59,068 nucleotides of DNA. Origin: Sideroxydans sp. Lineage in GTDB: Bacteria; Pseudomonadota; Gammaproteobacteria; Burkholderiales; Gallionellaceae. Location of the stretch: NCBI GenBank assembly GCA_027310725.1, contig DAIDAG010000007.1, forward strand, positions 1-59,068, in the 5' to 3' direction. Both the position numbers and the translations under genes were made by a program. This document shows positions 16,920 to 25,044 of the stretch, piece after piece (positions within the stretch are counted from its first letter, which is position 1; each line of letters opens with the position of its first letter). The notes under the pieces were generated by a model. That model saw nothing but the letters and a program-made list of their open reading frames with translations. It did not search any database and had not been told where the DNA came from.

Positions 16920-18284
16920 TCAGAACATATAGCTGTAACGTTCGATTTCCCACTTGCTCACGGTGAGATGATACGTTTCCCACTCTTCCGTTTTGTAGTG
17001 TATGAATTCGTCCTTCAATTCTTTGCCCAGCGCATGCTCGACCAGAGGATCTGCTGCAAAAGCAGCCACGGCCTCCTGCAACGTCTGCGGTAGAAAATCA
17101 ATGCCGCGTTTTGTGCGCTCGGTTTCTGAAATTCCATACAGATTATCTTCGTTTGGACTGCCTGGGTCGAGCCCCTCGCGTATACCTTCCAGTCCGGCCG
17201 CAAGTGCGAGCGCCGCAGCCAAATAGGGATTGACCGCACCGTCGGCGTTACGCGATTCGCAGCGCCCGCCGCCGGCAGGCACCCGTACCGAGTTGGTGCG
17301 GTTGTTGGAGCCGTAAGAGTTGAACACCGGTGCCCAACTGAAGTAGCTCATCTTGCCCTGCCTTACCAATCTCTTGTAGCTGTTGACGGTGGGGGCGAAA
17401 GCCGCGCATAGCGCTGGACCATGCTTAAGGATGCCGGCAATGAACTGATAGCCGAGCTTGGTCAGTCCAATACCGCGCGGATCATCTTTGGGGTCGCAGG
17501 CAAACAAATTCTTGCCCGTATTGATGTCATACAGCGACATGTTGAAGTGCGCACCGGTGCCGGTTTTATCGGCGAAAGGCTTGGGCATCATGGTGGCGAG
17601 CAGACCTTCCTCCTTGGCGTAGTGCTTCGCCATGTAGCGGAAGAAGGTGAGACGGTCACACATAGTCAGCGCATCACTGTAATTGAAGTCGAACTCGAAT
17701 TGGCTGTTGCCATCCTCGTGGTCGAGCGAATAGAGATCCCAGCCTAGGCCGTTGATGGCGCTGGCCATTTTGTCCAGCCAGCCGAAGTTGTCCATGAAGC
17801 CGCGCACGTCGTAACAAGGTTTGGTCAGTTTGTCGTCGGGGTTGGGCACCACCAGTCGGCCATCGGCTTCCTGTTTCAGCAGATAGATTTCGCACTCTAT
17901 ACCGAGATTGAAGCCAAACCCCATCTCTGCCGCTTTGGCCAGTACATTCTTGAGCGCCACACGGGTATTGAGCGGATACGGCTTGCCCTGGAAGCCGTTG
18001 TCGGCTGGCATCCAGGCAACTTTTGGCTCCCACGGCAATTGGATGATATGGTCGAGATCCGGAATTGAATTCAATTCGTCATCACTCGGTGCCTGACCCA
18101 AACCGTCCAGCGCATAACCGGTATAGCGCTCCGAACCGGCCGCCATCTGAGGCAAGTGGTCAATGGGCACTACCTTGGCCTTGGGAATACCGTGGATATC
18201 GACATAAGCGCCGATGCAATATTTCACGCCCTTGTTCTTCAGGTCTTCCTTGATTTTGTTGATTTCTGCCAAAGGTTTCGTCAT
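16920..18284 (-). CDS. Type III glutamine synthetase-like ligase (GlnT family)
   Basis: 454 residues, full length. The N-terminal beta-grasp includes [20 protein letters not shown]. The catalytic domain has [13 protein letters not shown] (acidic metal ligands), [27 protein letters not shown] and [20 protein letters not shown], all hallmarks of the GS fold. It belongs with the GlnT/type III-like branch rather than housekeeping GlnA. Members ligate glutamate to ammonia, methylamine or other amines using ATP. Here it sits with a guanidine-degradation cluster and a creatininase-family hydrolase, so it could assimilate released ammonia or glutamylate a guanidino compound or amine; the second idea is inference. 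Confidence 0.85.
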   Translation of the reverse strand: MTKPLAEINKIKEDLKNKGVKYCIGAYVDIHGIPKAKVVPIDHLPQMAAGSERYTGYALDGLGQAPSDDELNSIPDLDHIIQLPWEPKVAWMPADNGFQGKPYPLNTRVALKNVLAKAAEMGFGFNLGIECEIYLLKQEADGRLVVPNPDDKLTKPCYDVRGFMDNFGWLDKMASAINGLGWDLYSLDHEDGNSQFEFDFNYSDALTMCDRLTFFRYMAKHYAKEEGLLATMMPKPFADKTGTGAHFNMSLYDINTGKNLFACDPKDDPRGIGLTKLGYQFIAGILKHGPALCAAFAPTVNSYKRLVRQGKMSYFSWAPVFNSYGSNNRTNSVRVPAGGGRCESRNADGAVNPYLAAALALAAGLEGIREGLDPGSPNEDNLYGISETERTKRGIDFLPQTLQEAVAAFAADPLVEHALGKELKDEFIHYKTEEWETYHLTVSKWEIERYSYMF

Positions 18285-18311
18285 ACCATTCCTTTCAAAT
18301 AAATTCGGTTA

Positions 18312-19088
18312 TTAGCTGTGCACATGATTGAAGTAGGAATTTGCAAGGGGAGGTTCTTCGTGCAGCCCCTGGCGGATCAGCTGGCTCAAGTCCTCCACCA
18401 TCCAGGAAAACCACGTTGCGCCTTTGTCCGCATTGGAGATGCTGGGCATTCCGGTAACGCCGTTGAGGCTTGTACGGTTCACCGGATGGGAAAATACCAG
18501 TCCGGCAGTTCGATCGGGATCATCTGCAATCCCGAGCTTGTCTTTGCGCACCATCTCGGGCGCTTTCGCCAGCATCAGCGAAGTTTCGGCGTCGTTCGCA
18601 TGCCAGTCATCACCATCTGCATGATGAAATTCGCGCACCCGTGGGCTGAGCGTGCCGGAATTGAACACGCATACCATCATGTCATCGTGTTCGCTACGCA
18701 GCATTTCCAGCGCACAGCGCAGAGGCGCGGCATTGGTGACGTGAGTGTTGACGATAAACAGGCGCCGCACGCCGCTATGGTAGGACCAGTCGCCGATTTC
18801 CTTGATCAAATTGATCAGCGTGATCGGTGACACGGCGATTGTGCCCGGCCAGCGCCGACTGTGTCCCACCGAACAACCGTAGGGCATGGTCGGCAGCATC
18901 GGCACCCGCACTTCGTCTGCCACAGCACGGCAAAGAATATCGGCCAGGATGTAATCCATGCCGCATCCGAGATGCGGCCCGTGTTGCTCGGTCGCGCCGA
19001 CCGGCAGAATGGCGCTGTTGTTCGAGATTCCGAGCACGGAAGGGAGCTCTTCCCAGGTGGCATGTGACCATTGCATTGTCATGATCAT
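18312..19088 (-). CDS. Creatininase-family amidohydrolase
   Basis: 258 residues. [19 protein letters not shown] carries the conserved E/H/D metal ligands of creatininase-fold enzymes, and [13 protein letters not shown] the later His/Glu pair. The usual NGHGGN motif reads NTHVTN, keeping the histidine but losing the glycines, so substrate specificity may differ. The family hydrolyses cyclic or linear amides next to guanidino-type groups (creatinine amidohydrolase, formamide hydrolases in riboflavin pathways). The start overlaps the ATPase stop by four bases. The context suggests action on an imported guanidino compound or on the ligase product. Confidence 0.8.
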   Translation of the reverse strand: MIMTMQWSHATWEELPSVLGISNNSAILPVGATEQHGPHLGCGMDYILADILCRAVADEVRVPMLPTMPYGCSVGHSRRWPGTIAVSPITLINLIKEIGDWSYHSGVRRLFIVNTHVTNAAPLRCALEMLRSEHDDMMVCVFNSGTLSPRVREFHHADGDDWHANDAETSLMLAKAPEMVRKDKLGIADDPDRTAGLVFSHPVNRTSLNGVTGMPSISNADKGATWFSWMVEDLSQLIRQGLHEEPPLANSYFNHVHS

Positions 19089-19996
19089 TCCACGTTGTCT
19101 GCAACGTTGACGAAACGGATCATCTGCGGTTTTACTTCGGCATCCTGATCCGGCTCCGCTTCCTGCGGATGAATGAGGGCTTCCAGGCGCGCCTTGGTGG
19201 CCAGGAATTCCGGGCTGGAAAATTGTTCCGCACTTCGCGGGCGTGGCACCGGGACTTCGATCAACTCCTGCACTTCACCCGGATGCGCCTTCAATACGAG
19301 GATGCGATCCGCCAGGAATATGGCCTCATCCAGGTCGTGCGTGATGAACAGCACAGTAATGTCGATGTTGCGCCAGATTTCCAGCAGATATGTTTGCATC
19401 TTGACGCGGGATTGCGCATCCAGTGCGCCGAACGGCTCGTCCATCAGCAGAATGCGCGGCTGGTTTACCAGCGCACGGGCGATCGCCACGCGCTGCTTCA
19501 TGCCACCGGATAATTCGTGTGGGAACGCGTTGGCGAACTTCTCGAGCCCGATCAACTCCAGCCAAAGTTCAGCCTCGCGGCCGGCATCGTCCGTACTGAC
19601 GTTGTTCATTTCCAGACCAAACATGACGTTCTTTTTAACGGTCAGCCAGGGGAACAATGTGTAGCCCTGAAATACCATGCCACGGTCCCGGCCCGGTCCG
19701 GTCACCGGCTTGCCATCCAGTAGCACCTCGCCTGAGGTGTGAGATTCCAGACCCGCCAGAATGCGGATCAGGGTCGATTTGCCGCAGCCGGATGGCCCAA
19801 TTACACAGACGAATTCGCGACGATGGGTCTTGAAGTTGACATCCTTTAGCGCCGTGACATTGCCCTTGGTCGTCTTGTAGTCCTTGCCCAGATGTTTTAC
19901 TTCGAGGATGACCTCGCGCGACTTCAGACGATCAAACCGGTTCCGGACTGCTTCGGATTGTTCAAGGTAGCTTGGCAAATGGCTGGTAGTGTTCAT
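19085..19996 (-). CDS. ABC importer ATPase, NitT/TauT type
   Basis: 303 residues. Walker A is [18 protein letters not shown], the signature [15 protein letters not shown], and Walker [16 protein letters not shown], followed by the switch histidine in [10 protein letters not shown]. The best match is the nitrate/sulfonate/bicarbonate/taurine subfamily (NrtD/SsuB/TauB). It energises uptake through the permease encoded just upstream (2-base gap). Transporters of this subfamily occur next to guanidine-I riboswitches and urea carboxylases in other bacteria, so guanidine or a relative is the likely substrate. Confidence 0.92.
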   Translation of the reverse strand: MNTTSHLPSYLEQSEAVRNRFDRLKSREVILEVKHLGKDYKTTKGNVTALKDVNFKTHRREFVCVIGPSGCGKSTLIRILAGLESHTSGEVLLDGKPVTGPGRDRGMVFQGYTLFPWLTVKKNVMFGLEMNNVSTDDAGREAELWLELIGLEKFANAFPHELSGGMKQRVAIARALVNQPRILLMDEPFGALDAQSRVKMQTYLLEIWRNIDITVLFITHDLDEAIFLADRILVLKAHPGEVQELIEVPVPRPRSAEQFSSPEFLATKARLEALIHPQEAEPDQDAEVKPQMIRFVNVADNVE

Positions 19997-19998
19997 GT

Positions 19999-20964
19999 TT
20001 ATTCCTTGTTGGCCGAAAGGTTCCAGCGGAACAATCGCTTGCCCAAAACGGCCAGCAGCAAATCGCCGCCGAGACCGAGCAAGCCGATCATGAAAATGGC
20101 TGCGTAGACGTTGTCAAAATGTTGGTAACGCGCTTGCTGGGTGATGAACCAGGTAATGCCCGACGAGGTACCGATCAGCTCGGCCACGATCAGATAGGTC
20201 CACGCCCAGCCGAGCAGGATGCGCTGATCTCGGTAGATGTCCGGCAACACTCCCGGAAGAATCACGCGAAACAGGAGCTTGATGCGGCCGGTGCCGAGCG
20301 TCATCGCCGCTTCGATCAGTGCGTAGTCCAGCTTGCGCGTGGTATTGGCGATGATCAGGATCTGTTGAAACAGCGTGCCGATCACGATAATGGCAATTTT
20401 CGGCCCGTCGTAAATACCGAGGATTGCCACGGCCAGCGCACCGAATGCCGGTGCAGGCAGGTATCGGAAAAATTCAACAAATGGCTCATTCAGCCTTGAA
20501 ACAGCGCTATAGGTGCCGCAAAGGATCCCCAGCGGAACACCGATCAGCGAGGAGATCAAGAAGCCCCAGAAAATGATCTGAATGCTGTGCCAAAGACTCT
20601 CGTGCAACCACTGTCCGTCGCGCTGTTCCGGCGCTGTGGTGAATCCGGTATAGAACGCTTTTGCAACTTCATGCGGCGCAGGAAGATAGATGGGATTGGC
20701 GGGCTGACCCTGGGGCGCGATCTTGCCCGTGGATTGCATATTGGAAAGCTCGTCCCTGAACGTCGCTTTGTCGACCAGCATGCCCACCTGAAAATAGTCC
20801 ACATCGCCCGGGTTGCTGATCAACACCTTCGGATGCCAGATAAATGGCAGATAACTGACCATGCACCATATCAGCAAAGGAAGCAGAAACGAAGCAACGC
20901 CCAGTTTCGTTTTCTTGTTCTGCGACAGTTCTCGCCGCACCGCAAACCAGGAGCTGGTATTCAT
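19999..20964 (-). CDS. ABC importer permease, NitT/TauT type
   Basis: 321 residues. An N-terminal membrane anchor ([18 protein letters not shown]) precedes a periplasmic stretch of about 90 residues that is longer than in SsuC/TauC. Five further membrane segments follow, with the EAA-like loop [20 protein letters not shown] that docks to the ATPase. Forms the channel with the ATPase and the solute-binding protein. A strong hairpin precedes the gene, which may uncouple its expression from that of the outer-membrane protein. Confidence 0.9.
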   Translation of the reverse strand: MNTSSWFAVRRELSQNKKTKLGVASFLLPLLIWCMVSYLPFIWHPKVLISNPGDVDYFQVGMLVDKATFRDELSNMQSTGKIAPQGQPANPIYLPAPHEVAKAFYTGFTTAPEQRDGQWLHESLWHSIQIIFWGFLISSLIGVPLGILCGTYSAVSRLNEPFVEFFRYLPAPAFGALAVAILGIYDGPKIAIIVIGTLFQQILIIANTTRKLDYALIEAAMTLGTGRIKLLFRVILPGVLPDIYRDQRILLGWAWTYLIVAELIGTSSGITWFITQQARYQHFDNVYAAIFMIGLLGLGGDLLLAVLGKRLFRWNLSANKE

Positions 20965-21026
20965 ACTCGTTCCCTTACCCTTATTCCTATATCTTCAATG
21001 CCGAAAATTTCAATTGTCCTGCCAAA

Positions 21027-21048
21027 GTCCCGCGATCCTCTGCGGGAC
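21027..21048 (-). other. Intercistronic hairpin between outer-membrane protein and permease genes
   Basis: gtcccgc-N8-gcgggac, a perfect 7-bp G+C-rich stem with an 8-base loop. It is not followed by a T-run on the minus strand (tttggc), so it is not a classical terminator. It may act as an mRNA-stability or processing element that allows high expression of the two upstream genes (binding protein and TorF-like protein) relative to the permease and ATPase. Confidence 0.4.
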
Positions 21049-21094
21049 ACTTGGTGTTTTCTCTTCAGGCTGCTATCGAGCCCAATATTTCCAA

Positions 21095-21907
21095 TCAGAA
21101 GCTATACCTCAGTCCGGCTGCGAACGTATTGTTGCCCAGGTATCTGCCCTTGGTATCCGTGTAGAAAGTCTTGTTGGCATTGGTGGTGATGAGCGCAGCA
21201 GTGGCACTTAAGCCATTGCCGAAATCCTTGGCCAAGGTCAATGACATATCGGAATAGTTGCCCAGGTTTCCGGTCTGGTTCGGGATGAACTGATGTCCGA
21301 TATGGGGCGTGAGCGTGAAGCCGTGAGTCATATCTACAGCCGCACTGAGGTCAAAATACTGACTTCCGGAGCTGTTCAGGTTGCCCAGGAAATTGCCGAC
21401 ACTGCGGTTGTATTTCAGTGTGTATATTTCGTAAGTAAGATCACCGTACATCTCAACTGTGCTGGCGTTCCCAAATGTGCCGGCAGGATAGAAACCCGCC
21501 ACACCCGAATTGTTACCCGGATACTGGTATGTGATCACGCCCACATCGTACGAAAAATTAGTATCGGTTATTTGCGCCCGATACCCGCCATACAGGTCGA
21601 GCTCGTAACTTCCTTTTGTGGCGCCATTGAACTCCTTTACCCATTTCACATTGGAAGCGGCGGTGCCCAGGTAAACGCCACTCTTGGTGGTCAAGTCGAT
21701 TCCGCCCTGAAGGGCCGGATCGCCCGAAGTCTGGGCAATACCGCGCACACGGTAGTCGGAGATCACCCCCACGTTGTAGGCCAGGCTGTAATCGGGGACA
21801 GGCGCTTCTTCTGCATGAGCGGCCAGAGAAAAGCCGAGCGCCACGGCAGGCAACACCACTCTGGAAAGCGAATGTTGAAATGTGTTCTTCAAAAGGTTGG
21901 GGTTCAT
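21095..21907 (-). CDS. TorF family putative outer-membrane porin
   Basis: 270 residues. Signal peptide (VVLPAVALGFSLAAHA) followed by amphipathic beta-strands and a C-terminal phenylalanine (AGLRYSF), the outer-membrane insertion signal. YNVGVISDYRVRGIAQTSGD, then PALQGGIDL, is the hallmark of the TIGR02001/PF09694 family. It lies inside an ABC-importer operon between the binding protein and the permease, so it probably gives the substrate passage through the outer membrane. That placement is uncommon for NitT/TauT systems. Confidence 0.85.
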   Translation of the reverse strand: MNPNLLKNTFQHSLSRVVLPAVALGFSLAAHAEEAPVPDYSLAYNVGVISDYRVRGIAQTSGDPALQGGIDLTTKSGVYLGTAASNVKWVKEFNGATKGSYELDLYGGYRAQITDTNFSYDVGVITYQYPGNNSGVAGFYPAGTFGNASTVEMYGDLTYEIYTLKYNRSVGNFLGNLNSSGSQYFDLSAAVDMTHGFTLTPHIGHQFIPNQTGNLGNYSDMSLTLAKDFGNGLSATAALITTNANKTFYTDTKGRYLGNNTFAAGLRYSF

Positions 21908-21955
21908 GAAAGTTTCCTTTTTTTGCAGGTTGAAAGTAGGGGTTCTAAATTATGC

Positions 21956-22954
21956 TCAGTTTGCATTCGTGAAAGACGGGTCGATGTAGCTGGGCACGTT
22001 CTGACTCAAGCCGTACGCCTTGTTGTACCAATTAAAGGTATTCGCAATCTCGGTAGAACCATAAATGGATCGATAGCCCTCAGCCTTGACATATACCTTC
22101 TTGCCTTCTTCAAGCGTCAGCAGCTTTGTGCCTTTAAGAAGAGGCAGGTACTCCGCCGGGCTCACGCCGGAACGGGCTGCCATGATCTTGACTGCGTCTG
22201 CCTGGGTCTCGGGATTCTCAATGTAGGCGACAACCTTGTTCCACATCTTGACCACCTTTTGCCAGTCATCGCGACGATCCTTGACACTGGCTGGATTAAC
22301 CGCCAAAACGTCATAGATCAAGCCCGGTTCGTCGGCAGAGGTATAGATCGCCTTGGCGCCCGGAACGGCTTTTCTGGCTTGGCCTGCGATGGGTTCCCAG
22401 GCTCCGATGGCAGAGATATCGTTGGATGCGAGCATCTGGGGCATTTCGTTGGTTTTGGCGCCGACGATTTCGATATCATCTGCCTTCATGCCGGCTTTCT
22501 TCATACCATTGCGCAACAGCAGATGCTCAACCAAACCCACTTCCACAGACACTTTCTTGCCCTTCAGGTCGGTCAGTGTCTTGATGCCCGGTTTGGCAAT
22601 GATCATATCGTTCCCGTTGGAATAGTCGGTTATCAGAATCATCTTGCTTCTGCCGCCACCGGCGCCCGTAACGAGCGCATCGCCATTGGTCATGAAGACC
22701 GCATCGATCTTGCCCGCCGCGAACGCATCCATTGACGCAGAGTAATCGAACCATTGGAACTTCACGTCAACACCGGCATCCTTGAACCAACCCTTGTCAA
22801 TCGCCACCTGCCAGGCCACCCAGCCTGGCCAATCGCTGTAACCTATCGTCAGGGGTTGGGCCGCATTTGCAGAAATGGAACAAAAGGCTGCCATGGTAAC
22901 CAGCGCACCTGCCATCCAACGCTTCATTGCCTTACCGAATCTATTTACATTCAT
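21956..22954 (-). CDS. ABC importer periplasmic binding protein, NitT/TauT type
   Basis: 332 residues from ATG 22954 (MNVNRFGKAMKRWMAGALV), chosen because ggagacgac lies just upstream and a sigma54 promoter at 23018-23033 would start transcription near 23007, downstream of the first in-frame ATG. A signal peptide ends about ANA. PLTIGYSDWPGWVAWQVAID, then KGWFKDAGV, is the classic NrtA/SsuA/TauA start. Binding residues cannot be assigned by eye, but relatives are found with guanidine-I riboswitches, so guanidine or a guanidino compound is the likely ligand. Confidence 0.9.
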   Translation of the reverse strand: MNVNRFGKAMKRWMAGALVTMAAFCSISANAAQPLTIGYSDWPGWVAWQVAIDKGWFKDAGVDVKFQWFDYSASMDAFAAGKIDAVFMTNGDALVTGAGGGRSKMILITDYSNGNDMIIAKPGIKTLTDLKGKKVSVEVGLVEHLLLRNGMKKAGMKADDIEIVGAKTNEMPQMLASNDISAIGAWEPIAGQARKAVPGAKAIYTSADEPGLIYDVLAVNPASVKDRRDDWQKVVKMWNKVVAYIENPETQADAVKIMAARSGVSPAEYLPLLKGTKLLTLEEGKKVYVKAEGYRSIYGSTEIANTFNWYNKAYGLSQNVPSYIDPSFTNAN

Positions 22955-23017
22955 TGTCGTCTCCGATTTGTCTATGGTATTACTGGATTGAATATTCGTA
23001 ATATTCATAGATCATTG

Positions 23018-23033
23018 AGCAATAACGATGCCA
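23018..23033 (-). promoter_or_regulatory. Sigma54 (RpoN) promoter of the importer operon
   Basis: On the minus strand TGGCATCGTTATTGCT, with the invariant GG and GC separated by 10 bases as required for -24/-12 promoters (consensus TGGCACG-N4-TTGCW). One mismatch in the -24 element. The predicted start near 23007 gives a leader of about 53 bases before the binding-protein gene. Confidence 0.65.
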
Positions 23034-23118
23034 GACTACAAATTTTTCAGCTTGCCGTTGTTTTAATTAAGATTTGATTGTTTTCATTGATTGAATGCTG
23101 CGCTGAAACACAGGCGAC

Positions 23119-23159
23119 TCGCACCAACATCGAACGCAACACGCACCAAAAGTAGTGCG
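23119..23159. promoter_or_regulatory. Two NtrC-like enhancer sites
   Basis: cgcaccaaaagtagtgcg (23142-23159) and tcgcaccaacatcgaacgca (23119-23138) resemble the NtrC site TGCAC-N7-GTGCA. The first is a near-perfect dyad with one extra spacer base; the second is strong in one half only. Centres are 22 bases apart, two helical turns, and lie about 100-120 bases upstream of the sigma54 promoter, the classical enhancer distance. Suggests induction under nitrogen limitation. Confidence 0.5.
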
Positions 23160-23282
23160 CCCGGGTTTACTTTGCTTGCAAGAAAAATCACTCAAAATTT
23201 CAGGGACAATTTTCCAGAACGCGTGAACAGCGTTAGTCACTCGACAAACGTTGCGTTGATGAAGTGATTGATGCGATCCGGA

Positions 23283-24173
23283 TCAAATATGCGCAGCAGC
23301 CTCTGAACGTGCTTCGATTATTGCTGCCGTCAGAATAAGGAACCCGCCTGTGATTTCCTGCATGGACAATTGTTCTCCCCCGATCAACACCGCGGAAAAT
23401 ACGGCGACCACCAGTTCCGCCAGCAACAAGATCGCCGCCTTGCCCGCATCAAGGCGAGCCACGCCGTAGAAAGTCGCCAGCGTGCCGGGCAATACCCAGA
23501 ACAAACCGAGTGCGGACAGCATTCCCAGCTGCATGACATCGAGCGTCTGCATGGGCTTGGCTTCCAGACACATGAAGCCGAACGAAATGAGGGCACATCC
23601 TGCGTTGATCGCCACTGCCCGCACCGTGTCCGGCAAGCCGTGACCGACCCGGATAGCGACATTGTTGAAGGCGAAAGCCAGTCCGGAAGAGAGCGCAAGC
23701 ATATCTATCGCAGACAGCGGCGTCGAAAATATCTCGGAGCCGCCCAAGGTCGCGGCCAGTCCTGCCAGTGCAAGTCCCAGCGCAATGAATCGCAACCGGG
23801 TGAACGCTTCGCCCAAAAATATTCTTGCCGCAAGGATCGTCCATACTGGCGCCAGGTAGAACAGCAACATGACGCGTACCACGCTTCCTGCGGCGAGAGA
23901 AGTGACCAATGCCGCGGTGGCCCAGCCGCCCAGTGCGGCTATAAGAAGGATCAGCCGGATCTGTCCGCGCAATTGCTCCAAATTATTCCAAACGAAGGGC
24001 AACAGGAGCAGCACCGACAAGCCAAACGCATATACCTGAACAATGCCGCCCTGGATGCCGAACATGGAGAGCGATTTGAGCGGCCACCAGAACAGCCCCC
24101 AGAACACCGAGCCCACAAGCAGCGCCGAGACGGCCTTCTGCCGCGGTTGAAAGGTGAGTCCGAACATGGTCAC
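23283..24173 (-). CDS. EamA/DMT superfamily transporter
   Basis: 296 residues with ten hydrophobic segments in two EamA repeats; VGSVFWGLFWWPLKSL and LGGWATAALVTSLAAGSVVR are typical. The start overlaps the stop of the TIM-barrel gene by four bases. The DMT superfamily also holds the SMR proteins that export guanidinium (Gdx), which are frequent guanidine-I riboswitch targets, so this protein may move guanidine or a product such as carboxyguanidine across the membrane. The direction cannot be told from sequence. It is the last gene of the riboswitch-controlled unit. Confidence 0.85.
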   Translation of the reverse strand: MTMFGLTFQPRQKAVSALLVGSVFWGLFWWPLKSLSMFGIQGGIVQVYAFGLSVLLLLPFVWNNLEQLRGQIRLILLIAALGGWATAALVTSLAAGSVVRVMLLFYLAPVWTILAARIFLGEAFTRLRFIALGLALAGLAATLGGSEIFSTPLSAIDMLALSSGLAFAFNNVAIRVGHGLPDTVRAVAINAGCALISFGFMCLEAKPMQTLDVMQLGMLSALGLFWVLPGTLATFYGVARLDAGKAAILLLAELVVAVFSAVLIGGEQLSMQEITGGFLILTAAIIEARSEAAAHI

Positions 24174-25039
24174 TTCACGCTGCTGTCAGTCGAATGGCCG
24201 TTGCGGCACCAATTCTCGAAATGCTCGACTTCTGCTCTTCCCATCCACGCATTGATCTCCCACAAATCGGCAATCGGCAGCTGCGTGAATGGCATGATAT
24301 GCAAATAGCCGTCCGGGCCGAACTCCGGAGTCATCGTGATGAGGGAATTTCCGTTGTCACGCTGTGCCGACCAGATTGCTTCCCAATAGCGCTGGTGCGA
24401 TGCCAGCGCACCCGCATATTCCGGCGCGGCCGGATGGGGTACTTGCGGGCCTTGGTCATAGCCGACGCGGGCATGAATGTGACGGGCATGCCGCGCAACT
24501 TCCTTGACCGCATCCCAGTCGTGATCCAGTTGCCGCTCCATCACCACTACCCAATGGCTGAAGTCGCAAGTGAGTTGCAATTCCGGCAGGCGCTGCAAAA
24601 TATCGATCGTGGTCCAGGGGTTAAACAAGGAGCGACTGCGGTGCGTCTCAAAGCTGCATTCGATGTTCATTCTCGCAGCGACTTCCTGCACTTCGCCGAA
24701 GAAGCGCACACTTTGTTCCAACTGCCATGCATCGCAACCGCCGATAATGGTCACCCATTGAGGTTCAAGCGAGCGTCCGAGTTGAAGCTGGCGCTCGACA
24801 TCGGCGATATGTTCTTCCACTGTCGCCTGACGTCGGGGCACATAACCGCCTGCCGTCACGATCTCCTGAATGTAGCGCAAGCCCCACGTCTGCAATATGG
24901 ACTGCAATTCATCGCGACGTGTCTGCGGCATATCCGCATTTCCTTCCAGGCCGACAAAACCCGCATCAATGGCCTGATAGGCAGCCTTGTTCAGCGAGCC
25001 GCCATGTCCCCACAGCGTTTTGAACAATTGCAGTTCCAT
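24170..25039 (-). CDS. Xylose-isomerase-like TIM-barrel protein
   Basis: 289 residues from ATG 25039, 5 bases after the allophanate hydrolase stop; the longer frame is a read-through of that gene's region. Metal-site candidates appear in order: CSFETHRSRSL (E, H), TCDFSHWVVVME (D, H), HIHARVGYDQ (H) and TPEFGPDG (E), the pattern of the AP_endonuc_2 / sugar isomerase-epimerase fold. No known step of guanidine breakdown needs such an enzyme, so its role is open: it may process a substituted guanidine. Confidence 0.8.
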   Translation of the reverse strand: MELQLFKTLWGHGGSLNKAAYQAIDAGFVGLEGNADMPQTRRDELQSILQTWGLRYIQEIVTAGGYVPRRQATVEEHIADVERQLQLGRSLEPQWVTIIGGCDAWQLEQSVRFFGEVQEVAARMNIECSFETHRSRSLFNPWTTIDILQRLPELQLTCDFSHWVVVMERQLDHDWDAVKEVARHARHIHARVGYDQGPQVPHPAAPEYAGALASHQRYWEAIWSAQRDNGNSLITMTPEFGPDGYLHIMPFTQLPIADLWEINAWMGRAEVEHFENWCRNGHSTDSSVK

Positions 25040-25044
25040 GGAAA

